Positions 37,520 through 47,235 are shown, counted from the first letter of the stretch. The stretch is DNA of 64,000 bases from PHAA01 sp963665865 (GCA_963665865.2 CAXXWF010000001.1:2170001-2234000); one strand, 5' to 3'. Numbers and translations: made by a program. Notes: generated by a model not told the origin, from the letters alone.

Positions 37520-38569
37520 TTATTGATTCATCTGATCAGCCATTTTCTTTTGGGCACTGTAGGCTTCCGCAACAATGCGTTCCAATAATTCTGATATCGA
37601 TGGAATATCTTTGATAAGACCCACTGCCTGTCCTACCGGGAGAAGTCCCTTCTCGTTGTTACCCTCTTTTATTGCCAGGCGAATATCTTCAACACCTTCA
37701 GCCATACTGGCTTCGTAAATGGCATTTTTGAACCCAGAGGACAGTGTTTGCATCATAAGTTTTGTATAAGGAACATTGATTTCTTTCGCTCTATTCCTAG
37801 AACTTTTGAAAGCTTCAAAAAGATTAAGTCCATCCTTTAATTTTTTCCTGGCAGCTTCGGTATCCATAATCCGAGAATTCATACCGTCAAATTTATCCGA
37901 ATAAATAGTATCAAAAATACTTTTTTTAAGGGATAGTTCCTTATAATATGTATGGAGGGGGCTTTCTTGCGTAGACATGAACCGTGTTCCCATGGCTATT
38001 CCCTCTGCCCCCAGGGCTAAAGCTGCAGCAAGACCCCTTCCGTCAGCAAAACCTCCAGCAGCAATAACCGGTATCTTGACAGACTCCACAATATTCGGAA
38101 TAAGAACTAGGCTCGTAACATTTCCTCCGTGAGCTCCAGCTTCGTGACCCGTAACTATAAGACCATCCGCACCAAATTCTTCCGCTTTTTTAGCATGTTT
38201 GTCTTTTACGACAGTTGCAATAACCTTTCCACCATATTCATGAGCTCCTTTGACAATCCAATCCCCTTTCCCTAAAGCGAAATTTATAATAGGGACTTTT
38301 TCCTCAAGAAAAAGCAAAGCCTTTTCTGTAGCACCCGGTAACCGAAGTGACACATTCACTGCGAAAGGTTTATCGGTTAAGGATCTGATCTCTTTGATTG
38401 CCTTCCTGGTATCATCAATACTTAGAGGCCCGGTAGCAACAATGCCAAGGCCGCCTGCATTCGATACCGCAGCTGCCATCTTAGGTGTACTGATATAAGT
38501 CATTCCTGAAAGTAGGATCGGATAGCGGATTCCAAACATTTCTGTCACTCGGGTCTTCAAATGAAACAC
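37520..38569 (-). CDS. Nitronate monooxygenase/FabK-like FMN enzyme (second)
   Basis: A 349-residue FMN barrel protein related to the one at 23263. It has PILLSGMTYISTP at the N-terminus, VTGHEAGAHGG, IPVIAAGGFADGRG and EGIAMGTRFMST. The HEAG loop matches the NMO/FabK catalytic His better than the ECGG of the other copy, so the two may differ in activity. It stands alone on the minus strand, with a sigma-54 promoter about 190 bp upstream and a paralogous activator divergent from it, placing it in the same regulon as the GRE operon. Flavin reduction of an enoyl-CoA is a reasonable guess, not shown. Confidence 0.83.
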   Translation of the reverse strand: MFHLKTRVTEMFGIRYPILLSGMTYISTPKMAAAVSNAGGLGIVATGPLSIDDTRKAIKEIRSLTDKPFAVNVSLRLPGATEKALLFLEEKVPIINFALGKGDWIVKGAHEYGGKVIATVVKDKHAKKAEEFGADGLIVTGHEAGAHGGNVTSLVLIPNIVESVKIPVIAAGGFADGRGLAAALALGAEGIAMGTRFMSTQESPLHTYYKELSLKKSIFDTIYSDKFDGMNSRIMDTEAARKKLKDGLNLFEAFKSSRNRAKEINVPYTKLMMQTLSSGFKNAIYEASMAEGVEDIRLAIKEGNNEKGLLPVGQAVGLIKDIPSISELLERIVAEAYSAQKKMADQMNQ

Positions 38570-38756
38570 TCCTATTCTATGATAATCTCCTAAAAGATCT
38601 TTCGTATTTTTTTTACAAATCTGATATGGGCAACAATTGTATAGCTTTCCCCCGATGTTCTAAACCCGTATAAGGTTTTCCCCTCCTTTCAAAACTCATT
38701 CTCATTTTCTGGAACACCTGAAAAATCATTAAGGAAGTATAATACTCTTTATATAT

Positions 38757-38772
38757 AGCAATTGCTATGCCA
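38757..38772 (-). promoter_or_regulatory. Sigma-54 promoter of the second NMO-like gene
   Basis: Minus strand TGGCATAGCAATTGCT, one base off the -24 consensus and exact at -12. Points to the gene starting at 38569. Confidence 0.78.
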
Positions 38773-38885
38773 ACATCTGAAATAGTTTTATTCAATTTCA
38801 CTCTGTCCCCATTTAATCGGCAATACATAATTTTATTAACCTCTTCTGCTGCAATTGTCAAAGCATTTAATTCTAGAGACAATTC

Positions 38886-38900
38886 TATATTTGATACATA
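38886..38900. promoter_or_regulatory. Likely activator site upstream of the second NMO-like gene
   Basis: TATATTTGATACATA, the same motif as at 35199 and 46858, about 115 bp upstream of the sigma-54 site on the minus strand. Confidence 0.58.
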
Positions 38901-39160
38901 CTTAATAATTTTTGTTTCGTTTCTAACATGTACATATGGGCACTTCCACTTAGCTGTGACTTCTTTCATTTTTGAGCATGGAGTTATCGAGAATACATTA
39001 CGTTACAGATAAGTATATGGTGTTGTTGTTTGATTCTTGAAATTGGCAGTGATCGTTAGTCGTTCCTCTTGCATGAGAAATCTTCTAGTTGCCAGAAAAT
39101 GAACATCAAGGTACACTTAAAAACATCTAATCATCTCAGTATTTTTCAGGAGGGATTAAT

Positions 39161-41047
39161 TTGCTGCCTAATATTATCTTTATCGTTGCTGACCCTCTGG
39201 CAGAATCTTTGCGTCAAGAAATCAGCCAACACGTTCGCTTCATTAACACAGTGGATAAAGCTTCGCTAGAAGAAATTAAAAAATGTGCAGATGTGATCAT
39301 TTCTCGCGCTTACGCAGCGGAATTCCTTAGGAAAAACCTGGATATTCCAGTGGTTAATCTTGAAATTAGCTCTTATGACATACTACGAGCTATTTTTATC
39401 CATCGTCGCCAAATAATGCAGCAAGACGAAAAAGAAATCGGCTTAATCGTTCACTACAAAACAAATTATGATATTAGGATGATGGAGCAAATTATTGGAT
39501 TGAAAATACATTTATATAGCTATCGTGGTCTGCATGAGATAAGAGAAGCTGTTGATGCTGCCTACCAAAAGGGAATCAGGACCTTTTTCGGTGGTCCCGT
39601 AACCGTACCTATTGCCAAAGGGCTAGGCATCTCTGCCTATACCATCCGACCCAACCGAGAAACGATTTTTCAAGCCATCAATAAAGCTAAGGATATATTG
39701 AAGGCTCGACAGCAGGACCAGGAAATCCACGAGCTTCTCAAAGCCATTGTCAACTTGAATGCTGATGGTATTATCGCAATTGGGTCAAACGGCCAAATCA
39801 TCTTTGTCAATCCTAACGCTAAACAAATTTTAGATCTGAACGATAATGCTGTTGGGTTGGAAGCTGATGCTGTTCTGCCTAAAAACCTGTTATCTTTACT
39901 TCAATCACATGTCCCGGTTGAAAGTAGTTTGATTAAAATTAAACAGGACACTTTCGTAGTCAACAGCACACCTATCTCAATCAGCGCTAAACAAGTAGGT
40001 GGTTTGGCAACCATTAATGCTGTTTCCACTGTCCAAGTTTTGGAGCAAAAAATCCGGTCCGAGTTGTTTTCTAAAGGACTGGTTACCAAGTATAGATTTG
40101 ACGATATTGTAGGCCAGAGCCCGTCAGTTTTACAAGCAATTAGTGAAGCTCGTCGTTTTGCTCAATCTGATGCCACGGTTTTGATTTCCGGCGAAAGCGG
40201 CACCGGCAAAGAATTATTCGCCCAGAGTATTCACCAGGCCGGCCAGCGAAGCCAAGGTCCTTTTGTACCCATCAACTGCGCCGCTTTGCCTGAACATCTG
40301 CTGGAGAGCGAGCTATTTGGTTATGAGGAAGGAGCCTTTACCGGTGCTCGTAAAGGCGGCAAAATTGGCTTGTTTGAGATGGCGCACAAAGGCACCTTAT
40401 TTTTGGATGAAATCTCGGAAAGCACGCCTCATATCCAATCCAGTCTGCTTCGAGTTTTACAAAACAAGCAGGTCATGAGGGTCGGTGGTTTACAGGTAAT
40501 TCCCGTGGATGTGCGGATTATCGCAGCTGTCAATAAGGACATTGAGGATCTGGTTAGCCAGGGCATTTTTCGCCAAGACCTTTTCTTCCGCCTGAACATC
40601 CTTAACTTGAACATTCCCCCATTAAGAGACCGCCTATATGACATTCCTTATCTAGTACAAAATTTTCTAACCCAAATGTCATCACGATACAATAAACAGG
40701 TGTTGCCATTGTCTGATCAAGTCATTCTAGCTTTGCAATCCCATAAATGGCTCGGCAATATTCGTGAACTGGAGAACTTTATAGAAAAATACGTGGTTAT
40801 GTCCGATCCATCTCTTAATCCTCAAAAGTTAGAGAAATTAGCGTTAAGTCTCCTTTACAATAAGACCCCCAAAGCTTTCCAGCCACTTGAACCTACCATA
40901 ACCATCCCCATTTCTAGCTTGGAAGAGATGGAAAGCAGTATTGTATTACAGCTCGATCAAATGACCCATGACAAAGATAAATTAGCTAAGCGCTTAGGAA
41001 TAAGCCGCTCAACCCTCTGGAGAAAACTCCGGAACCTTAACCAATAA
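39161..41047 (+). CDS. Sigma-54-dependent activator with PrpR_N and PAS domains (second paralogue)
   Basis: A 628-residue close paralogue of the activator at 35457; long blocks in the AAA+ domain are identical or nearly so, while the PrpR_N part differs more, for example at residues about 110-160. It has GESGTGKE, EEGAFTGARKGG, GTLFLDEI and the Fis-type LGISRSTLWRKLRN. The TTG start follows AGGAGG by seven to eight bases. It is divergent from the NMO-like gene with a sigma-54 promoter in between. The two proteins probably answer related but different ligands and bind nearly the same site, judging from identical recognition-helix residues. Confidence 0.92.
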   Translation: MLPNIIFIVADPLAESLRQEISQHVRFINTVDKASLEEIKKCADVIISRAYAAEFLRKNLDIPVVNLEISSYDILRAIFIHRRQIMQQDEKEIGLIVHYKTNYDIRMMEQIIGLKIHLYSYRGLHEIREAVDAAYQKGIRTFFGGPVTVPIAKGLGISAYTIRPNRETIFQAINKAKDILKARQQDQEIHELLKAIVNLNADGIIAIGSNGQIIFVNPNAKQILDLNDNAVGLEADAVLPKNLLSLLQSHVPVESSLIKIKQDTFVVNSTPISISAKQVGGLATINAVSTVQVLEQKIRSELFSKGLVTKYRFDDIVGQSPSVLQAISEARRFAQSDATVLISGESGTGKELFAQSIHQAGQRSQGPFVPINCAALPEHLLESELFGYEEGAFTGARKGGKIGLFEMAHKGTLFLDEISESTPHIQSSLLRVLQNKQVMRVGGLQVIPVDVRIIAAVNKDIEDLVSQGIFRQDLFFRLNILNLNIPPLRDRLYDIPYLVQNFLTQMSSRYNKQVLPLSDQVILALQSHKWLGNIRELENFIEKYVVMSDPSLNPQKLEKLALSLLYNKTPKAFQPLEPTITIPISSLEEMESSIVLQLDQMTHDKDKLAKRLGISRSTLWRKLRNLNQ

Positions 41048-41097
41048 CAATAGTTCGTAATAGGTTTAAATCATTTATGTATATTCAATAGATTGTT

Positions 41098-41134
41098 TGA
41101 TGCTGCAGTTACTTCGGCATCATCTGCAGCATCA
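41098..41134. terminator. Terminator between convergent activator and acyl-CoA synthetase genes
   Basis: TGATGCTGCAG and CTGCAGCATCA pair perfectly over 11 bp with a 15-base loop, between the activator stop at 41047 and the synthetase stop at 41142. Confidence 0.65.
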
Positions 41135-41141
41135 ACATCAT

Positions 41142-43286
41142 CTATTTTCTTCTAATTATTAAAGCATCGACGATCCTGCAACCCTGACTATTAGGCATGA
41201 CAACCACTGGGTTAAGATCAACCTCAATGTTATCACCTAGTTCGGACACTAAATATGAAAAACGGCTGATTACTTCAGCTAAATTGTCAATATCGCAAGG
41301 AGTCCTTCCCCTAGCGCCACTTAAGACCGAATATGCAATTTTGGTATCTGCAATCATTGCCAACGCCTCATCTTTAGTGATCGGTGGAATTCGGAATGTC
41401 ACGTCCTTAGCCAACTCCACATATATTCCGCCCAGACCGAACATGATTACCGGTCCCATGAGGGGATCACAGGTTGAGCCCAGAATTACCTCTACTCCAT
41501 TAGTAACCATCTCCTGAACCAACCCCCCCTTTACCTCAGCTTGGGGATTATATGCTTTGACATTGGCCAAGATATTTTCAAAGGCATCGGCTACATCATT
41601 TGCGGTTAGCAGGTTTAATTTAACTCCGCCGCTTTCCGTTTTATGCAGAATTTGTGGGGAGTGGATTTTTAGGACCACTGGATAACCAAATTCATTAGCC
41701 GTATCTACTGCTTCCTGTGCTGTTTGAACTAATCGTTCCCGCACAGTGGTAAACCCAGCTTCCCTCATAAATTGTTTTGCCTCATATTCAGGCAGCACGC
41801 ATTCTTCACCTAAGAGTATTTTTGAAAGACCTTTGAATACAATTTCTTGTTCATCCTGTGTTTTTTTCTTGCTTTTGGCAATGCTTTCTTCGAACTTTAT
41901 CACATTATTAAGCGCTCTAGCACATCGCCAAGTATTGTTGAATGCAGGTATTCCAGACGCATTCAGTACTTCTACTCCCTGGCTGGTAGCCTTTTCTCCA
42001 TTAACACAGGCCACAATAATCGGCTTTTTAGCAAACTCCGCCACCGACGCTATTAATCTTGCCTGGTCTACTGCATATTTACCCGTGAATCCTGATCCAG
42101 AGCCGATTACGAGTATATCAATTCCGGGATCTTCAAGCATTGCCAGAATAACTTTCCTATATCTTTCTGGCTCATAGAGCAGCTGGATACTTGCATCCAA
42201 CGGATTCGACGCTTTTGTAAAAGAAAGCAGGGCTTCCTCCAGTTTTGCATTCGTCTCTGGCTGCAAATCCGGAACTTGCATTCCAAATTCGGCACATGCA
42301 TCGGCCATCGTAATGCCAACCCCGCCAGTTGTTGTAAAAATCGCAATACGTCTACCCATCGGCCTTAACTTCATTTTTGAGAATAGATAGGCAGTGTCTA
42401 ATAGCTCATCTGTATCATTGACTCGAATAATTCCGGCTTGTTTAAAAACAGTGTCAATGATTTGTTCCGATCCGGCTAATGCAGCCGTATGTGAAACAAT
42501 TGCCTTCTGGGCTACTGCTGATTTACCTGGTTTCATAATAATAATTGGTTTGTTTTTATCTAGAGATTTTTTCCCTATTTGCATAATATTTTTAATGTCT
42601 TTAAGCCCTTCAGCATAACTGAGAATCAGGTCAATATGGGGATCATCAAGTAAACCGTCCATAAATTCAAGTGCCGTTAGATCCGCTTCGTTCCCCGTGG
42701 TAACCAAGTAAGCCGTCCCTATTCCTTTTTCAATAGCCATGTTATAAAGAGCATGGCCGGTGGCTCCACTTTGGGATACCAATGCAGTCGAACCTTTTAT
42801 GCATTCACATTCAAGTGCACGGCTAATACTTACAACAGTATCAGCCAGGAAATTTGCGAATCCTTGACAGTTAGGGCCCAATATCCTAATTCCCGTACGT
42901 TTAGACCATTCGGTAAAGTGCCTTTGCGTTGTTTGTCCTTCAATTCCCGATTCAGCAAAACCACTAGTGATGATAACCACGTTTTTTACTTTTACCTTTT
43001 CACATTGATCAAGGGCTTCCACCACTTTATCTGCCGATACTACTATCGCAACTAAATCAATTGACTCTTCAACATCAAAAAGCCTCTTATAAGCTTTGTA
43101 ATCCAATATTTGATCACTATTAGGGTTGATCGGGTATACCGCGCCCTGATACCCTCCCGATTTTAGATTATAAATTATCCGCCATCCAATAGTATTTTCA
43201 CGGCCTGAGGCACCTATAATGGCGATTGACTTCGGCGTGAAGAAATTACTCAACGATTTATTCGTCAGGTTAGAGATATTACTCAC
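41142..43286 (-). CDS. ADP-forming acyl-CoA synthetase (third, divergent)
   Basis: A 714-residue fused ADP-forming acyl-CoA synthetase. It has SIAIIGASGRENTIGW, the phosphohistidine segment SHTAALAGSE, and the ATP-grasp half with GYPVVLKIHSPQILHKTESG. It is clearly of the same family as the enzymes at 24819 and 44186 but not a recent copy. GTG 43286 was chosen because GGAGGAGG lies seven bases upstream; the frame to 43349 has no good site. It follows the hydratase at 43357 on the same strand, as the last gene of the relic operon. It may activate a different acid than the other two. Confidence 0.88.
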   Translation of the reverse strand: MSNISNLTNKSLSNFFTPKSIAIIGASGRENTIGWRIIYNLKSGGYQGAVYPINPNSDQILDYKAYKRLFDVEESIDLVAIVVSADKVVEALDQCEKVKVKNVVIITSGFAESGIEGQTTQRHFTEWSKRTGIRILGPNCQGFANFLADTVVSISRALECECIKGSTALVSQSGATGHALYNMAIEKGIGTAYLVTTGNEADLTALEFMDGLLDDPHIDLILSYAEGLKDIKNIMQIGKKSLDKNKPIIIMKPGKSAVAQKAIVSHTAALAGSEQIIDTVFKQAGIIRVNDTDELLDTAYLFSKMKLRPMGRRIAIFTTTGGVGITMADACAEFGMQVPDLQPETNAKLEEALLSFTKASNPLDASIQLLYEPERYRKVILAMLEDPGIDILVIGSGSGFTGKYAVDQARLIASVAEFAKKPIIVACVNGEKATSQGVEVLNASGIPAFNNTWRCARALNNVIKFEESIAKSKKKTQDEQEIVFKGLSKILLGEECVLPEYEAKQFMREAGFTTVRERLVQTAQEAVDTANEFGYPVVLKIHSPQILHKTESGGVKLNLLTANDVADAFENILANVKAYNPQAEVKGGLVQEMVTNGVEVILGSTCDPLMGPVIMFGLGGIYVELAKDVTFRIPPITKDEALAMIADTKIAYSVLSGARGRTPCDIDNLAEVISRFSYLVSELGDNIEVDLNPVVVMPNSQGCRIVDALIIRRK

Positions 43287-43356
43287 ATATATCCTCCTCC
43301 AATAATGACAATAGTTGGCTTTTTGCCATGGAACTCCCGTTTCCAGCAACTATTTA

Positions 43357-44154
43357 CTAATCTTTGAATATGGCGGGTCTTTTCTCCAGGAATGACATTA
43401 TTCCTTCCCGGTGATCTTCTGAGGTTATACAAATGCTCTGCCCAAATGCTTCTAATGTAAGCGCTGAATTCAAATCTTTGTTGGCGTTAATATACATAGC
43501 TTCTTTCATCATCCTGACAGCCAACGGCGAATTTTCACAGATTTCACGGGCCAATTCATTAACTTTATTATCCAGCTCCTCTGGCTCAACCAGATAATCA
43601 ATCAGCCCAATTTCCAAAGCCATTTTTGCATCAAACATTTTTCCGGTAAAGAATAATTCACAAGCCCTGGACATTCCAACAATACGGGGTAAAAAGTAAG
43701 TTCCACCCCAGTCAGACATTAGCCCCCGTTTTACAAATGCCTGTCCAAATTTAGCATAAGTTGATGCTATTCGCATATCACATGCCAAGGCTAAGTTCGT
43801 ACCTGCTCCAATAGCAGCACCGTTTATTTTGGCTATAAGTGGTTTCTTTACTTTGCTAATCTGCTTTATGGTCGGAATAAAAGTATTGTTATATCTCTCT
43901 ATATATTCCTTAGCAGTGGTATTTGCTTCAATCCGCGCACGCATCGAAGCTATATCTCCCCCGGCACTAAACGCGTTGCCTGCTCCGGTAATAACTATTA
44001 CCCTGACACTTTTATCTGCATCGCATTCCTGCAGGGCCTGACGTAACTCAGCATGCATTTCCGGACTTACTGCATTCCTGGCATCAGGACGGTTAAGTGT
44101 TATAGTTGCAATTTCATTCTCACATGATATTATTATTGTTTCCAACCTTTTCAC
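43357..44154 (-). CDS. Enoyl-CoA hydratase/isomerase, paralogue of 22433-23230
   Basis: A 265-residue crotonase-fold enzyme, a close copy of the enzyme at 22433 with many silent and conservative changes. It keeps SAGGDIASM, NGAAIGAGTNLALACD, SDWGG (PDWGG in the other) and ACELFFTGK. The first hydratase Glu is missing here too. Ser replaces Pro before the Asp-Trp-Gly-Gly. It sits 32 bp after the acyl-CoA synthetase in the same order as the main operon, but without the NMO-like and NUDIX genes in between. Both frames are intact, so both are probably used. Confidence 0.85.
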   Translation of the reverse strand: MKRLETIIISCENEIATITLNRPDARNAVSPEMHAELRQALQECDADKSVRVIVITGAGNAFSAGGDIASMRARIEANTTAKEYIERYNNTFIPTIKQISKVKKPLIAKINGAAIGAGTNLALACDMRIASTYAKFGQAFVKRGLMSDWGGTYFLPRIVGMSRACELFFTGKMFDAKMALEIGLIDYLVEPEELDNKVNELAREICENSPLAVRMMKEAMYINANKDLNSALTLEAFGQSICITSEDHREGIMSFLEKRPAIFKD

Positions 44155-44185
44155 CTCATCTCATTATATTAACCATGCTTGTCAC

Positions 44186-46294
44186 TTAGGCTTTGGGAAT
44201 TATAAGAGCATCTACTATTCTAACCCCTTTGCCCTCAACAAACACTTTTACCGGATTCATATCGATGTCAGAAATAAAGTCCTGGTATTTAACTGCAAAA
44301 TCACCCACGTCCACTAGTAATTGAGCTAATGCTTCGATATCTGCCCGGGCCTCTCCTCTTACACCTTTCAGAATAGGAAACGCTTTAAGTTCACTAATCA
44401 TTTTTTCAGCCTCGTCCAATTTTATTGGAGCTAATCTGAGCGAAGTGTCATGCAAAACCTCAGTATAAATACCGCCCATACCTACCATTACGGTTGGTCC
44501 AAATAAGGGGTCGAGCTTGGTTCCGACAATCACTTCTATACCTCCGGTGAGCATTTCCTGAACTGACACACCCGTATACTTGGCTTTTAGATTATTGATT
44601 TTATCCTCAATTTCACGGAACGCTTTTTTAACCTCTTCCGCATTTTGAACATTGAGATAAACAATCCCAGCATCAGTCTTGTGCAAAATGTCTGGGGACA
44701 TACCTTTCAAAACTACCGGGAAACCCAACTGAGCAGCGAACTCAACTGCTTCCGACTCGGTCATGACTGTCTTTTCTCTAGTAACCGGAATATTATATTT
44801 TGCCAGAAGTTCTTTGGCTGTATCCTCGGTTAAAGCAACTCCCGGAGTCCATCCAGGATCAGCTGCTGGTGTTATTTCTGCCGGTGATTGTATTTCTTTG
44901 TTTTTGAAGTTTTCACCAAAATAACTTAAAGCCTTAGTTGCCGATACTGCCTCCAAAGTATCCTCAAATACCGGCATCTTATTTTCTGTAAATATTTTCC
45001 TGGTTTCATCATTAAACAGACTAACAAAAAGCATTGGTATATCCTTATTTTTTTCTCTAACTGGTTCGATTATTTTTAATCGCAAGGAGATAATGTCCTT
45101 CTGCAACCCAAAATAACTCATAAAGATAATAAATTGGTCAAATATTCCTTCTTGACAGCAAACCTCCAAGAATTGTCCAAGCAGTTCAGGCTGAGTACCA
45201 AGTTGAGCTGTTACGTCAACGGGATTGGTAGCTGTAGCAAAGGGAAGATAATCTAATAATTGTTTTTGTCCTGCCGCACTAAGTTGAGGTAATTCCATAC
45301 CTGCCTCCGTCAGTTCATCAGCGGTCAAAATTCCTATGCCCCCGGAATTAGTTAAAACACACACTCTATTACCCTTAGCTATCCCGACCTGACTAACTGT
45401 GTAAGCTATATCAACAAGTTCCCTAAGTGTTTTCGCCCTGTAGACTCCATACTGTTTTAACATAGAATCATATACTGAATCAGAACCAGCCAGGGAGGCG
45501 GTATGGGACGCAGCTGCTTTGGCTCCAACATCTGAAGTCCCTGTCTTTAAGAAAACGACCGGTTTACGTTTTTCAAAGGCACGTTTTAGAGCCGCCTTCA
45601 TCCTTTCTCCATCCTTGGTTCCTTCAACTTGAACTGCTATAACATCAGTGTCCGGATCATCGGCCAAATAAGCAATGCAATCGGAAACCTGCACATCCAC
45701 CTCATTGCCCGTACTAATCCAATAACTAATACCCATGCCAATTTCTCTGCTCCGTGAAAACACGTATGACCCAGTTGCTCCGCTTTGGGTGATTAATCCA
45801 ACCCGGCCTATCTTGGGCACACCCCTTTGCATCAGTAAGGCAAAACTCCCCGTGACCGAATCTATAAGATTAATAAACCCTAAACAGTTGGGGCCTAATA
45901 GTCTAATCGAATTTTCCTTGGCAATGGAGCGGATTGCTTCTTGTGTTTCAATGCCTTCATTCCCTACTTCAGCAAAACCAGCGCTAAATATAATGGCTGC
46001 GCCTACCTTTTTTTCTGCACACTGCTTGATGGCCTCCAATGTCTTTGATGCGGGGATCGCAAGCAATGCCAAATCTACGAACTCTGGTACATCAGTAATT
46101 AAAGGGTAAGTTTTTAAGCCCTGTATTTCCGAACGCCCCGGGTTTATTGGGAATATTTTACCAGTAAAGCCGAATTGCTTTAAAAAAGCTATGGGTCTGC
46201 CCCCAATTTTCTTTACATCCGCTGAGGCTCCAATGACAGCTATACTTTTTGGTTTAAACAGAGCTTGCAAACTTGCAATATGTAAATCCGTCAT
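44186..46294 (-). CDS. ADP-forming acyl-CoA synthetase, near-copy of 24819-26924
   Basis: A 702-residue near-duplicate of the synthetase at 24819, with the same CoA-binding N-terminus (SIAVIGASADVKKIGG), SHTASLAGSD phosphohistidine segment, and ATP-grasp half. ATG 46294 was chosen because AAAGGAG lies just before it; the longer frame to 46360 runs back into a decayed acyl-CoA dehydrogenase fragment. It is now the first intact gene downstream of a sigma-54 promoter at 46728. It follows the same regulon logic as the main operon and probably activates the same or a related acid. Confidence 0.9.
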   Translation of the reverse strand: MTDLHIASLQALFKPKSIAVIGASADVKKIGGRPIAFLKQFGFTGKIFPINPGRSEIQGLKTYPLITDVPEFVDLALLAIPASKTLEAIKQCAEKKVGAAIIFSAGFAEVGNEGIETQEAIRSIAKENSIRLLGPNCLGFINLIDSVTGSFALLMQRGVPKIGRVGLITQSGATGSYVFSRSREIGMGISYWISTGNEVDVQVSDCIAYLADDPDTDVIAVQVEGTKDGERMKAALKRAFEKRKPVVFLKTGTSDVGAKAAASHTASLAGSDSVYDSMLKQYGVYRAKTLRELVDIAYTVSQVGIAKGNRVCVLTNSGGIGILTADELTEAGMELPQLSAAGQKQLLDYLPFATATNPVDVTAQLGTQPELLGQFLEVCCQEGIFDQFIIFMSYFGLQKDIISLRLKIIEPVREKNKDIPMLFVSLFNDETRKIFTENKMPVFEDTLEAVSATKALSYFGENFKNKEIQSPAEITPAADPGWTPGVALTEDTAKELLAKYNIPVTREKTVMTESEAVEFAAQLGFPVVLKGMSPDILHKTDAGIVYLNVQNAEEVKKAFREIEDKINNLKAKYTGVSVQEMLTGGIEVIVGTKLDPLFGPTVMVGMGGIYTEVLHDTSLRLAPIKLDEAEKMISELKAFPILKGVRGEARADIEALAQLLVDVGDFAVKYQDFISDIDMNPVKVFVEGKGVRIVDALIIPKA

Positions 46295-46329
46295 AATTTC
46301 TCCTTTCATTAAACGCCTATTTGTTAGTC

Positions 46330-46540
46330 GAAATAGTTTCCCTCTCAAATCTGGATTCAAAAAGTTTAGTACCGGAGATAAATGATATTACAATATCATC
46401 CAGCAGAGTTCCTTTTAAGCATAAACCTCAAAGATAGACCCCATGGAAACAGCACCAATTCACGCTACCCAACTCTTCAGCTCCAAATATTGTGTAATAA
46501 CCAGCTTCAGCCGATTTCATACGAACTTGCTTGCGCAACT
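46330..46540 (-). pseudogene. Remnant of an acyl-CoA dehydrogenase gene
   Basis: The DNA matches part of the acyl-CoA dehydrogenase gene at about 27885-28122, with gaps: TATTACAATATCATCCAGCA, CCCAACTCTTCAGCTCC and TTCATACGAACTTGCTTGCG are shared. Internal deletions break the frame, and both ends of the gene are missing. It lies just upstream of the duplicated synthetase, the same order as in the main operon. Confidence 0.8.
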
Positions 46541-46717
46541 ATCATGCAATTGCAACTTGTAATCTATGTTTTTCTAACCGTTTTTTATACTGTAATACTC
46601 GTTCTGGCTCTAGAAGTTTTATTCTATAAATCCCTCCCGTCCAAGCATTTGATATTTTGGATGTCGCACATTCATGATATGGAAGAATATCACAATTACT
46701 CATATTAGCAGATTCAG
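46541..46717 (-). pseudogene. Remnant of a GRE activating enzyme gene (C-terminal part)
   Basis: The DNA matches the 3' end of the activase gene at about 28310-28490: GTAATCTATGTTTTTCTAACC-like start, CAAGCATTTGATATTT, and TATGGAAGAATATCACAA are shared. Frameshifts are present and the radical-SAM and cluster-binding parts are missing. Directly upstream stands a sigma-54 promoter like that of the GRE gene, so a deletion joined the promoter region to this piece and removed the GRE and carboxyltransferases. Confidence 0.8.
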
Positions 46718-46727
46718 CTTTAATACA

Positions 46728-46743
46728 AGCAATTGTTGTGCCA
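46728..46743 (-). promoter_or_regulatory. Sigma-54 promoter of the relic operon
   Basis: Minus strand TGGCACAACAATTGCT, identical to the GRE promoter over 16 bases. It reads through the two gene remnants into the intact synthetase at 46294. Confidence 0.85.
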
Positions 46744-46857
46744 ATAATTTAGCAACAATTTCAATCTGCTCACTTCTGCCCCATATAGTCAGCAATAACT
46801 GTTTTTCTTAATTTCTTATCTTGAACTGGCCAAGTATTTATAATTCAATGGCAGTTG

Positions 46858-46873
46858 TATATTTGATACATTA
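46858..46873. promoter_or_regulatory. Likely activator site upstream of the relic operon
   Basis: TATATTTGATACATTA, identical to the site at 35199, about 115 bp upstream of the sigma-54 box. Confidence 0.6.
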
Positions 46874-47009
46874 ATAAATATTATTGTTTCGCTCTTGATA
46901 CAGACACAGGGATCGCTTCTTCTCAAAAGATATATCTGAAGTTAATAGCTAATAAAGCCTATTTATCCAAGAGCAATGGTTTGAGGATAATTAGGCTTTA
47001 CTCTTATAT

Positions 47010-47095
47010 GACATATCTTGTAAATAACTTCAGCGTAGACTTTAAATACTTAAATCTTCTCAATATATTTTTCAAGGAGCAGACAATGGACCATA
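47010..47095 (+). pseudogene. Leader of a lost third PrpR_N activator gene
   Basis: TTTAAATACTTAAATCTTCT followed by CAATATATTTTTCAAGGAGC resembles the DNA just before the two activator genes (35405-35450 and 39110-39155), including the ribosome-binding region. An ATG follows but no activator sequence does. It suggests that a third activator once began here, divergent from the relic operon, and was deleted. Confidence 0.45.
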
Positions 47096-47235
47096 GATCT
47101 GAAACATACATTATCTATAACGTTTCAAATATATAAGTACAACTATTTTGAATTATTGAAGAATAAAAGTTAAAAATATATTTATTGGTGATTATATGGG
47201 GTTAGAAACGTGTCGGTTAATATTATTTCTGATGT

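Noticed and set aside
38613..38969. 118-codon minus-strand frame upstream of the second NMO-like gene
   Set aside because: It covers the sigma-54 promoter and activator motif shared by three regions, has no family resemblance, and the matching regions elsewhere have no such frame.
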